Source: Bacteroidota bacterium
GTDB lineage: Bacteria > Bacteroidota > Bacteroidia > Flavobacteriales > Schleiferiaceae
Length of the DNA: 64,000 nt
Assembly: GCA_024742495.1 (NCBI GenBank)
Contig: JANSYJ010000002.1
Span: 372,001 to 436,000, forward strand
Direction: 5' to 3'
Positions 54,280 to 62,114 of the stretch are shown here, piece by piece. Below the pieces are notes generated by a model. The model was not told the origin of the DNA. It made no database searches and saw only the letters and a list, made by a program, of their open reading frames with translations. Within the stretch, counting starts at the first letter, position 1. Each line of letters opens with the position of its first letter. The translations under genes were made by a program, and so were the position numbers.

Positions 54280-54681
54280 CTATTTAATTTTTTCTTCCAA
54301 AAAAGCCAGATCGTTTTCTATTAGGGCCTTAAGGCATTCACGAACATCGTTTTCGGTTTGACCGGTAAGGCTGCTGAGATAGTTCTCTTCCATTTTCTCC
54401 CTTAGACCGAAGAACTTCTTTAGCATTTTTGGCCTCTTGTAAAAAATGTACCATTCGCCAGTATCCAATGCTGATACCGATAGTCCGTTTTTATTATCCT
54501 TGTTTTCTATTTCCAAGGAAGGGGAAAAGTAGATTTCTTTTGCTTTAGCTTTTGCCATCTTCTCAAGAATTTGATTCCAAGGTATATTCTCAAAAGTTTC
54601 CAAAATGTTTTCTTTCTCGATATCGCCCATTTCAACTATATCTGGTTTAAAAGGGTCGCAGAAGGAAGCTCTAAAATTCAT
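54280..54681 (-). CDS. Small protein of unknown function
   Basis: A 133-residue cytoplasmic protein, charged, without signal peptide. FYKRPKMLKKFFGLREKMEENYLSSLTGQTENDVRECLKALIENDLAFLEEK is mostly helical; the first half has strands (LSVSALDTGEWYIFYK). No family named. An immunity-type protein is a possibility by size and context, nothing more. Confidence 0.5.
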   Translation of the reverse strand: MNFRASFCDPFKPDIVEMGDIEKENILETFENIPWNQILEKMAKAKAKEIYFSPSLEIENKDNKNGLSVSALDTGEWYIFYKRPKMLKKFFGLREKMEENYLSSLTGQTENDVRECLKALIENDLAFLEEKIK

Positions 54682-54780
54682 GGCAGTTATTTATTGAATC
54701 AATTTCTGAGAAGCTTTTAGACTTCGCTAATTTAGCTTAGGATTGGTACAAAGGCTATCTGGCTCCAAGCCTGCTTTTGT

Positions 54781-54838
54781 AGAGGAACAATAGCTTTCTC
54801 TATCAACGGAAAACTTCCGATGGAAGGGGTTTAAAGCC
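54781..54838 (+). repeat. Copy A of a dispersed intergenic repeat
   Basis: This 58-base stretch aligns with 60901-60959 in the same orientation: about 40 of 58 positions agree with one single-base gap, with TTTCTCT, TCAAC, GGAAAA and TAAAGCC shared. It contains the short hairpin CGGAA/TTCCG. It lies in a 294-base gap that otherwise shows no gene. Confidence 0.45.
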
Positions 54839-54975
54839 TTTGCGCCGCATTGCAAGGGTAGGAAGGGAAAGTTAGTGAAGTTCTTGGATTGGTGAGAACG
54901 GTGCTTGGCTTAGGCTGATGTGGAGAGGCAACTGGGCTTGATTAGTGGGGAAACTCATTTTTCCATCAAGGCTTG

Positions 54976-55398
54976 CTATCTATTATTTAGAGATTTTAGG
55001 TATTCATCCGCCGTCATTACGGGGAGTAATGATTTTTTAAAGTCTTTCCCGTTTCTGCTTATAATAATTTCACATTCCGATTCAGAGGCGCTGAAATATT
55101 GCAAAGCATCTTCAAAGTCCTTAATTGAAGAATTAAGTCCTTTTTCAATAGTTTTTTCATCAAGTGAACAGATTTCACAGAGCACCTTAAACTTTCTTAA
55201 TTTTTCTCTCGCTGTTTTTTCATTCTCAAATTTTGCCAGTAAATAGTTTACAGTTGCGAATGATAGGGGAGATACCACCATGCTTATTTTCTCTTTCTCC
55301 GCAAGGCTTGCAATTTTGGCGATTGGTTCATAAAAAGGTTTTCGCTCACCTAAAAGGTCCAGCATTACATTGGTGTCTATAAATATTCTTTGACTCAT
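54976..55398 (-). CDS. vapC: PIN-domain toxin (VapC-type RNase)
   Basis: A 140-residue PIN domain: RIFIDTNVMLDLL with first metal Asp (D8), a middle acidic helix DEKTIEKGLNSSIKDFEDALQYFSA, and ISRNGKDFKKSLLPVMTADEYL at the end. VapC toxins cut tRNA or rRNA. It overlaps its antitoxin gene by 4 bases. All the expected metal-binding positions appear present, so it is probably active. Confidence 0.85.
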   Translation of the reverse strand: MSQRIFIDTNVMLDLLGERKPFYEPIAKIASLAEKEKISMVVSPLSFATVNYLLAKFENEKTAREKLRKFKVLCEICSLDEKTIEKGLNSSIKDFEDALQYFSASESECEIIISRNGKDFKKSLLPVMTADEYLKSLNNR

Positions 55399-55643
55399 TT
55401 ATATTTTTCAATTAAATGTTCAGAATATTCCTTTTTATAATCCAAGTCAGTTGGCATTTCATGCCCAGAAGAGATGCTTTTCACAAAGGGCGATATCTCA
55501 AATTCCGAGGGGTCACTTTCATTCGTTAAGGACTGCAAATAGGCCTCCACGATTCGGGATAAGCTCATTTTTTTATTGGAGGCATACTGCTTGGCTTTTT
55601 CAATAATCTCTTGATTGAGCTTTAAAGTCAGTTTTGTGTCCAT
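55395..55643 (-). CDS. DUF6364/RHH-type antitoxin
   Basis: An 82-residue protein with an N-terminal ribbon-helix-helix look (TKLTLKLNQEIIEKAKQYASNKKMSLSRIVEAYLQSL), the usual DNA-binding dimer of antitoxins in the DUF6364 family. Its C-terminal tail would cover the toxin's active site. It precedes the PIN gene by an ATGA-type 4-base overlap. ATACGTAC upstream is a possible half-site but is not convincing. Confidence 0.85.
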   Translation of the reverse strand: MDTKLTLKLNQEIIEKAKQYASNKKMSLSRIVEAYLQSLTNESDPSEFEISPFVKSISSGHEMPTDLDYKKEYSEHLIEKYK

Positions 55644-55861
55644 AGTTGATCTTTATACGTACAAATTTAACGATAATGTCCGTGCGAAAAAATCCATAAC
55701 TGATTTTTGTTCGGTCATTAATAGCAGCAAAGCTGTGCATAAGCCTTTCAAGGGTTCGATGCAATTCCTTTTCGTGCTAACCAAGGCTTGTTTCAGGGCG
55801 AAAGCATTAGCTTAAGCTCTTCGCACACCATTGCTAATAGGGCTTAGTTCAGCTTAGTTTT

Positions 55862-56428
55862 TTAATTAATTCTTATTCCGGTTTTATCAATGTAAAACCA
55901 AGACGAGCTTTTCATTTTTCTGTGCTCTCCAAATTGCTTGAGGTCGCATTTAAATGAAACTTTAGCTATGCCATTTTCAAATGCGTTCGCACAGTCGAAC
56001 TGAGGTTCAATTACAATCTCTCCCTGTGCGTTGGCATAGCCGATTTTATTATTTCTTATTATTCTGAATAATCCATCTTTCAGGTAATCGGGGCCATTAT
56101 CGAACCAATATACTTCATAGAGTCGGTTTCCCTTCTGGTCAATAGCATGGAAGTCTGATGGGTCACCAACAATCGCATAAGTCGTCACGGTGTCAAAAAT
56201 GCAATATCGATATGTTCCAATCGGAATAATGGTGTCACCTTTTTGATTTACATATCCACACGGAACTCCCATTTGGTACCATTCCCCTTTGTAGATCCTA
56301 AATAGGGTGTCACTTGGATTCAGTTCTGTAATCTCGGAATACTGAATGCTTTCAATCTCTTTTGTCTGTCCAAATGCACTGGAAGCAGCTAATCCCAATA
56401 GTGCCAATAGGCTTAAAATCGCTTTCAA
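55862..56428 (-). CDS. WG-repeat secreted protein
   Basis: A 188-residue protein with signal peptide (ILSLLALLGLAASSAFG). Repeat units of the KWG/WG type are visible: CGYVNQKGDTIIPIG near residue 57 and IGYANAQGEIVIEPQFDCANAFENGIAKVSF near 140, ending WFYIDKTGIRIN. Such repeats fold into beta-rich surface proteins, of unknown role. It is on its own. Confidence 0.8.
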   Translation of the reverse strand: MKAILSLLALLGLAASSAFGQTKEIESIQYSEITELNPSDTLFRIYKGEWYQMGVPCGYVNQKGDTIIPIGTYRYCIFDTVTTYAIVGDPSDFHAIDQKGNRLYEVYWFDNGPDYLKDGLFRIIRNNKIGYANAQGEIVIEPQFDCANAFENGIAKVSFKCDLKQFGEHRKMKSSSWFYIDKTGIRIN

Positions 56429-56671
56429 ATTATATGTTTTGTGGTTTATTCTATACCAGAACTAGCCTAAGTTTAGTGGTTGGATTATGCTTTACTGCTT
56501 TTTTACAAGGTCCTTTTAAGGCCAAGAAGCATGGGCGAAATATGTATTGAGACATATACAAGGTAGTGATGTTGTTTTTTATTTCAATTCAATACTAATT
56601 GGATATGTAAATCGCTTCTTGATGGCTTTTTCATAAAGATAAGCAGACTTCAAGATTATTATAAACTCGAA

Positions 56672-59257
56672 TCATTCTATTACTAACTTAACATTTGTCC
56701 TAATGCTGCTCGAGTTTAATGTTAAAATATAGAGCCCCTGGTTAAGGTGAAGGGTTACTTCAGAATTATCCTTTACCCAAAAATCATCAATCATTTCGCC
56801 CTGAATATTATAAAGTTGGCAAAAAAAGCTTTCATCCGTTGGAAGTTTGAATCTTAATAAGCCTGAACTTGGGTTCGGATAAACGGAAAGAGACGTTTGA
56901 AGTGTTCCATCCTCCAAACCCACGCCTCGAAGCCCATTTTTAATAAGAAGTGAAAGCACTCCATATTTTTGCGTTTCGCCAGTAACTAGAACGTCTTCAT
57001 CACCATCGCCGTCAATATCACCTAATGCTATGTTTCCAAATGCAAAACCCTCAAAAACGCTATCCTGAAGGAGTGTGAAATTAAACAAGGTGTCTACATT
57101 ATAAAGGCGCGTAACATGATCAATACTATCGGCCACTTTACCAGATACTAGCAATTCTTCGTTACCGTCCTGGTTAAAGTCTACAAACTCGAAGGCACTA
57201 AAATAAATCTCATGCCCTAGGTTGATTCCCGGTTTTCTCGCAAAGTTAAGGGAACCATCATTTTCATAAACTACAATTGCGTCAAATGCTCTATCCAGCG
57301 CGAGTATTACATCATAATCCCCATCCTTATCGAGATCCTTGACAGCCACCTTCCTAGAATTAAATTTGTTGTTGTCTAAATCCAATATTTCGGTGAAGTT
57401 TCCTAATCCCTGATTTACAAACAGTTTTGTTCTTACTCCAGAATTAACCTCACCCGTAACAATGAAGTCATTGTCACCGTCCATATCAATATCAATTGTA
57501 ACTAGTTCAGGGTTCGAGCAACCTAATAGGGAGGTATTGGGGTCGTTTGTAAAGTTACCCGATCCATCATTTCTATAAATAAATGACCTTTCGTTAAATA
57601 TTTTTCCCGTTGTTATCAAATCTAAGTCGGTATCATTGTCAATATTGACTAAAGCCATCGCACCTTCCAAAAGTTCAATAATGTCAAACGTAGGATCTTT
57701 GGTAAATCCCCCATTCCCATCATTTCGGTAAAGCCCGCCATCGTTCCCTGGAACAATTGGGTAGCCATTGTAGATGATATCTATATCACCGTCATTATCT
57801 ACATCTCCGGAAACAATGGAAGGGCCGAATAAAGATGGAAATTCAAAACCGCTTATCGGTGAATAATTTCCAGATCCATCATTGAAGTAAATTAAGGCAG
57901 TATCACTAGCCCAATTATATTTCCCAGCCACTATAATATCAAGGTCACCATCATTATCAAGATCCTCAAAGATTAAATCATTTTCCTTGAGTTCTGGAAT
58001 ATTATGAGGTTCCATTTTGGCGAATGTGCTATCACTTTGCCATTTATAAAGGCCAATATCAAAAGGCCTTGATATCGGCATAAATCGATCATCGTGTGAT
58101 AAAAGTAATTCAGGTTCTGGGCTTTGATCAATATTTGCAATGTCTATTATACCTGGTCCATAGCGTTTCATTGCAAACTTCCCACCCAAATCAAAGGAGC
58201 CAGTTCCATCATTTAAGAAGACTCGACTAAAGGGGGCGTTCTGACTTTTAGAATAACAGACGATATCAATATCATTATCCAAATCCAAATCAGCAAAACC
58301 TAGTCCCCTGCGTCCTGCATAACCTGCTAAAAAAGGTAACAGTCCAGAATTATTAACCTTAGTAAAGAGGCCTGTACCGTCATTTTTATAAATATCCGAA
58401 ACCTCTGAGCCCGATGTTCCTTGGCCGCCAGAAAAAAGATCCATGTCACCATCATTGTCAAAGTCCTCAAAGTGAACTACACCGCGCACGGCCTCAATAG
58501 TAGATCGAAAGTCTTCGGTAAATAGACCATTGCCATCATTTAAATACAATGCATCAGCCATCGCTCCATTTTGGGTGATTATAGTACTGATATATACATC
58601 CTGGTCGCCATCGCCATCTATGTCCGCAAAGTCGAATTCACTAGAATACACTATAAAGGTATTAGCGGTATCTTCCGTAAAATTTCCCTGTCCATCGTTT
58701 TTAAATAAGCGGAGACCAGAGCTCGCATTTCCCGATCGAGCCAAGTCAAAATCACCATCCCCATCGTAATCCACAAACTGAGCATGATAAGAGGAATTTG
58801 AAAAAACACGCGGGCTATTTGGTATAAAATTGCCTTGCCCGTCGTTCATCAGGATTTCAGATATGTCCAAACTTCCAAAATCCTTCATGGAGTAAAACAT
58901 ATCAATAAAACCATCTCCGTTAACATCGGCAAAAGCAGTGGCATTGGTATATTGGCCGCTAAAAAACACTAAACTATCTCTCTGAAAAACCTCAAAAACA
59001 CCATTTCCATCGTTGATATAGGAGATAAGTAGTCCTTCACCTTGTGTGCTCTCACCGATACTCACTACGTCCATAAACCCATCGCTATTAATATCAACGA
59101 AGGTGCTTGATCCGACAACCTCCTCAAACAGAAAAAATGAACAATTGCTGCAAAGCTTGGCCGGTTTTTCAAAATCTGCTACCTGCGCCGAAACCAGCCC
59201 TGAGCAGGATAATAGCATTACAACAAAAAACGCACGCATTGGTATTTTTGATATCAT
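56672..59257 (-). CDS. VCBS/FG-GAP repeat protein with T9SS sorting domain
   Basis: An 861-residue secreted protein; signal peptide cleavage near VSA-QVA. About thirteen VCBS/FG-GAP units follow, each with a calcium-binding D-x-D/N-x-D-G-D-x-D pattern (for example FADVNGDGFIDMFYS, DFDNDGDMDLFSGG, DIDGDGDEDVLVTG), building one or two beta-propellers of integrin type. SVYPNPSSGLLRFKL starts the C-terminal T9SS sorting domain. Calcium-dependent surface adhesion or substrate binding is likely. The gene is isolated and 20 bases from the nucleotidyltransferase fragment. Confidence 0.9.
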   Translation of the reverse strand: MISKIPMRAFFVVMLLSCSGLVSAQVADFEKPAKLCSNCSFFLFEEVVGSSTFVDINSDGFMDVVSIGESTQGEGLLISYINDGNGVFEVFQRDSLVFFSGQYTNATAFADVNGDGFIDMFYSMKDFGSLDISEILMNDGQGNFIPNSPRVFSNSSYHAQFVDYDGDGDFDLARSGNASSGLRLFKNDGQGNFTEDTANTFIVYSSEFDFADIDGDGDQDVYISTIITQNGAMADALYLNDGNGLFTEDFRSTIEAVRGVVHFEDFDNDGDMDLFSGGQGTSGSEVSDIYKNDGTGLFTKVNNSGLLPFLAGYAGRRGLGFADLDLDNDIDIVCYSKSQNAPFSRVFLNDGTGSFDLGGKFAMKRYGPGIIDIANIDQSPEPELLLSHDDRFMPISRPFDIGLYKWQSDSTFAKMEPHNIPELKENDLIFEDLDNDGDLDIIVAGKYNWASDTALIYFNDGSGNYSPISGFEFPSLFGPSIVSGDVDNDGDIDIIYNGYPIVPGNDGGLYRNDGNGGFTKDPTFDIIELLEGAMALVNIDNDTDLDLITTGKIFNERSFIYRNDGSGNFTNDPNTSLLGCSNPELVTIDIDMDGDNDFIVTGEVNSGVRTKLFVNQGLGNFTEILDLDNNKFNSRKVAVKDLDKDGDYDVILALDRAFDAIVVYENDGSLNFARKPGINLGHEIYFSAFEFVDFNQDGNEELLVSGKVADSIDHVTRLYNVDTLFNFTLLQDSVFEGFAFGNIALGDIDGDGDEDVLVTGETQKYGVLSLLIKNGLRGVGLEDGTLQTSLSVYPNPSSGLLRFKLPTDESFFCQLYNIQGEMIDDFWVKDNSEVTLHLNQGLYILTLNSSSIRTNVKLVIE

Positions 59258-59277
59258 ATTTTAAGCAGTTTAATTAA

Positions 59278-59475
59278 TCAGAGGGAATATATTGAATTCT
59301 TATTAAGATTGGTCAAAATATTAATGGATTGGATCGGGGGATTTTCCGCTCCCTCGTCAGTTACATATAAGCTTACTATGGCCCCGCCGACATAAATTAC
59401 ATCCTTATTCAATTCCTCAAGGGCGATGGCTACTTTTTCAATTACTTTTAGATTGATTGTTTGGTTTTTAAGCAT
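59278..59475 (-). pseudogene. Truncated nucleotidyltransferase (toxin) fragment
   Basis: The 65-residue frame begins like the nucleotidyltransferase-like proteins paired with helix-turn-helix genes: VIEKVAIALEELNKDVIYVGGAIVSLYVTDEGAENP. Where intact members continue PTKDIDL with the metal-binding Asp pair, this one has PIQSINILTNLNKNSIYSL and stops. The catalytic DxD and everything after are lost, so it should be inactive. It overlaps the helix-turn-helix gene by 8 bases. It looks like a disarmed toxin left beside its regulator. Confidence 0.65.
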
Positions 59476-59986
59476 TTTCCAATCTTTCTTTTAGATACTC
59501 AAATGCCATATTTTGTTCTCGTACTTTACCAATTCTGATAGCATCTGTAAGCGACATAAGTTCGTAGTATTTTGGATCATTTATGCATGCTTCAGGAGTA
59601 TTTGGATGCAATGGTTCTATGGCTTGCCCCCTAAGGTTTCCTTTGCCATATGGCCAAACAAAGTGTTCATTACTGAAAAACTCTTCCTTTAATGGGGGAG
59701 CAGAGATTGCCGTCCCAAGACCTCTCGTTATGGAACCTGGTCGTTGAGGAAAAACATAGCGAATCCCAGACTTTAAGAAGTCAATTAGCGCTAATTTCCT
59801 TAAAGTCTTTTTGTCACTGCTAATCAGCCCTGCTATTACTGATCTATTGATACTTTCGCTTATTTCACTTGGGCTAATTTGTAGCTCGTGGGCTAAGTCT
59901 TTCATATACCATTGGTCAGTTCCTTTGCTGGCAATCTTTAGAAGAATGGCAATGTCATGCGGGCGCATACCATTATGTTTTTTCAT
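59468..59986 (-). CDS. Winged-helix protein, probable antitoxin/regulator
   Basis: A 172-residue protein: residues 1-60 form a winged helix (HDIAILLKIA, MKDLAHELQISPSEISESINRSVIAGLI), followed by RYVFPQRPGSITRGLGTAISAPPL and HFVWPYGKGNLRGQAIEPLHPNTPEA, a conserved region in proteins paired with nucleotidyltransferases. It sits upstream of a truncated nucleotidyltransferase, overlapping it by 8 bases. A perfect palindrome upstream (60027-60047) is the likely binding site. It would act as antitoxin and repressor, now without an active toxin. Confidence 0.7.
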   Translation of the reverse strand: MKKHNGMRPHDIAILLKIASKGTDQWYMKDLAHELQISPSEISESINRSVIAGLISSDKKTLRKLALIDFLKSGIRYVFPQRPGSITRGLGTAISAPPLKEEFFSNEHFVWPYGKGNLRGQAIEPLHPNTPEACINDPKYYELMSLTDAIRIGKVREQNMAFEYLKERLENA

Positions 59987-60026
59987 GTTTGGTGCTGTTA
60001 AAGTCCTAAAAGTACAAAACGATTTT

Positions 60027-60047
60027 CAATTCGCGAATCGCGAATTG
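60027..60047. promoter_or_regulatory. Perfect palindromic operator of the winged-helix gene
   Basis: CAATTCGCG-AAT-CGCGAATTG: two perfect 9-base arms with a 3-base spacer, 41 bases upstream of the winged-helix start. The placement and symmetry fit a dimeric repressor controlling its own gene. Confidence 0.7.
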
Positions 60048-60077
60048 CGTCTGAGTGTAGCACAATGCTTTGCAAAA

Positions 60078-60124
60078 GCCTTACTGGCAGATGTTCAGGT
60101 GCCTAAGCCAAATTTTTGTTGGGC
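60078..60124 (-). repeat. attC-like site 1
   Basis: On the minus strand it begins GCCCAAC (60124-60118), the consensus RYYYAAC end of integron attC sites, then continues to an imperfect hairpin at 60078-60108: GGCA/TGCC, then a two-base bulge, then CTTA/TAAG, around a 10-base loop. It follows the 60243 gene. The opposite GTTRRRY end is not clear, so the call is tentative. Confidence 0.35.
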
Positions 60125-60242
60125 GCAGTTTTATTGTCTATCCAAAGCTTTTTCAATTGCAGGCCAAAAGTTTACCACTAAGCATATTAGAGCGTCGGTT
60201 TTTAAAGATAAGAATGACTTTCAGTCACTGTAATAGGCTGGA

Positions 60243-60758
60243 TTACCAATTGATCAATAGGTCGCTTCTACCAAATATCGCGGTGATTATCCAAGTTCCT
60301 TTGCGTTGAGAGACACCTTGGGTGGATGCCGAAGCTTCAGTTATTAAGCCACATGTTTTCACGGTGTAAAATTTACCAGGACCGGAAGCCGCCGCCGCTA
60401 GCCTAAGCCTCTTTTTTTCGCTTAGGGTAAGGTTATTTTTGGCCATGACATCAAGTAGAGCGTCATGTAATTCTTTTTTTGAAATTTGGTAGGTACTTAC
60501 TTCTCCCAAACATTCTTGATGGTTAATGTTTGGAAAAGTCAAATAGAGCATCATCTTACCATCCCCGGTTATTTGAATTGTATTGAGGGCCCCCATTGCT
60601 TCCTCAATAATGGTGTCGTTTTCCAATTTATAATCGAAGTTTTAAGGATAATCTTGTTGAAGGTGCACAGTGATTTCATTGTCGGATTGATTAAAATCGT
60701 TCACACATGAAAAACAAAAAATAGCGACAATTAATATTGAATAAGAATGCAATCTCAT
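60243..60758 (-). pseudogene. Lipoprotein gene interrupted by an in-frame TAA
   Basis: From ATG at 60758 the frame encodes a lipoprotein signal (SILIVAIFCFSC) and 38 residues, then TAA at 60642-60644, and continues in frame for 127 further codons to 60243. The part after the stop (starting NFDYKLENDTIIEEAMGALNTIQ) is a coherent beta/alpha protein ending FGRSDLLINW. Total length without the stop would be about 171 residues. Since signal and body are in one frame, a single nonsense change explains it. Family unknown. Confidence 0.7.
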
Positions 60759-60900
60759 GATGTAAAGTGTTTTGGACTCTGACTCAGTTCTCGCCCGAAG
60801 ATACCAAGTGATTGGATGTTTTTAATTGCATCTATTAGCTGCGTTTTTAGTCTATAATACGGTTTGAATAGGCGCAGGGCAGTTTCGTCCGGGATGTTGT

Positions 60901-60959
60901 AAAAAAACGAAAGGTTTCTCTGTCAACCGGAAAAGCCCTACCGGAGCGGGAGTAAAGCC
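60901..60959 (+). repeat. Copy B of the dispersed intergenic repeat
   Basis: Matches copy A at 54781-54838 (about 40 of 58 positions with one gap). It holds its own hairpin CCGG...CCGG. It lies between the interrupted lipoprotein and the 60996 gene, next to the second GTTGGGC motif. Confidence 0.45.
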
Positions 60960-60977
60960 GACTTGAGTTTATTTGTT

Positions 60978-60984
60978 GTTGGGC
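60978..60984 (-). repeat. attC-like core, site 2
   Basis: GTTGGGC on plus (GCCCAAC on minus), 11 bases after the stop of the 60996 gene. The context TTGTTGGGC-x-CAGT is shared with site 1 (60118-60124). A consensus RYYYAAC end right after a stop codon is how integron cassettes are arranged. Confidence 0.35.
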
Positions 60985-60995
60985 ACAGTATTTTT

Positions 60996-61454
60996 TTATT
61001 CAACTTTCGTGATCAAAAGATTTATTTGCCTCTTGTCTTGGTAGAAGTAAGATAGATTCAATTCCACATCTTCGTTCTTCCAAAGGTTCTTTTTCACCTT
61101 CCAGGTATATCTGATCTGGTCATATTGGCTATAGTCTGGATGGCTGGTCGCTGTTGCGATAAGTTCTAGAAAAACAAGTCTGGAGTCTATGTCCAGGATT
61201 AAGTTATCAATAGGTTCAGCTGATATTTTTCTTGTTTTCCCAGTCAATTCTTGGATAGGTCCTTTAATTACTGATTTCGGAATTACTGTCGTGAAAGTGT
61301 CAATCGAGGTCAGCATAGTCATTGAATAATGAGATGAGCACAAGGTAATCGAGTCAATTTTCAGGATTTTACATTCTCCCAATTCAATAGTTTTCTGTCC
61401 CGAAACCGTCAAGCTGAAAATAAAACTGAGTAGAAAAGCTGTCATTTCTTTCAT
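60996..61454 (-). CDS. Small secreted protein of unknown function, possible cassette gene
   Basis: A 152-residue protein with a signal peptide (LLSFIFSLTVSG-QKT). No recognised domain. It is bracketed by inverted motifs: ATTGGGCACAAT immediately before its ATG on the minus strand and TGTGCCCAAC after its stop. This is how a gene between two integron attC ends looks, but no integrase is in the window. Confidence 0.6.
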   Translation of the reverse strand: MKEMTAFLLSFIFSLTVSGQKTIELGECKILKIDSITLCSSHYSMTMLTSIDTFTTVIPKSVIKGPIQELTGKTRKISAEPIDNLILDIDSRLVFLELIATATSHPDYSQYDQIRYTWKVKKNLWKNEDVELNLSYFYQDKRQINLLITKVE

Positions 61455-61459
61455 ATTGT

Positions 61460-61466
61460 GCCCAAT
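61460..61466 (-). repeat. attC-like core upstream of the 60996 gene
   Basis: ATTGGGC on the minus strand, differing in one base from the GTTRRRY consensus, 5 bases before the ATG of the 60996 gene. It would be the 3' end of a preceding attC; I did not find the matching partner upstream. Confidence 0.3.
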
Positions 61467-61640
61467 GAGAGTACAAATTGATTAACCATATCCTACCCTC
61501 GCAGACTAATATAGCTATTATGCTACTTAATCAATAGCCATTTGAGAGCTTTGTAAGTCAATAGCCGCAGCAGTGCTTGACCTAAAACCTTTGAATTGCA
61601 TATGCTGGGAAAACCAGAGAATAAAGTCAAGCGGAAGCTA

Positions 61641-62114
61641 TTACTCTTTATTAATACTATCCAGTTCCCAAATGATTTCTGGGTAGCTTTCATAATGGAT
61701 TATGGAGTCTTTGCTTTTCCATCGCTTGTAAACCTTATCCCCGCCTAAATACCACTTTTGAACTTTGATGAAGTAGCCATTTTTTTGCCTTTCGGAGTTC
61801 ATATCGGGATATAGGGATCGCCCATAATGCATAAAGCCGAAAACGATCACCGCGGCAATAACTGACCAGTAGTAAAAGCGGTTTTTCTTAATCCAATCCC
61901 TTACAGCCCAAACAAATGATATCCAGATAAGCGAGAAACTACTAAGGCTAGCTAAGCAAGCATAGATGTTTCGACTTTCATAATGAATATGTGAAAATTG
62001 AGGGTTTTGGAAAAAGAGAAAGAAGGAGCCCCAAAGCATTCCATAGGTAAGCAGTAGATTAAAAGCAAAGATTAATGCAAGAGCGAGGAATATAAATACC
62101 TTCCTTCTCATCAT
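61641..62114 (-). CDS. Small membrane protein of unknown function
   Basis: A 157-residue protein with three membrane segments (KVFIFLALALIFAFNLLLTYGMLWG, ACLASLSSFSLIWISFVWAVRDW, FYYWSVIAAVIVFGFMHYG) and a soluble C-terminal part. It overlaps the rhomboid gene by 4 bases and is probably translated with it. Confidence 0.68.
   Translation of the reverse strand: MMRRKVFIFLALALIFAFNLLLTYGMLWGSFFLFFQNPQFSHIHYESRNIYACLASLSSFSLIWISFVWAVRDWIKKNRFYYWSVIAAVIVFGFMHYGRSLYPDMNSERQKNGYFIKVQKWYLGGDKVYKRWKSKDSIIHYESYPEIIWELDSINKE

Noticed and set aside
48790-60644. TAA reassigned to an amino acid
   Set aside because: Most genes in the window end normally at TAA, so the two in-frame TAA codons are local lesions or errors and not a changed code.
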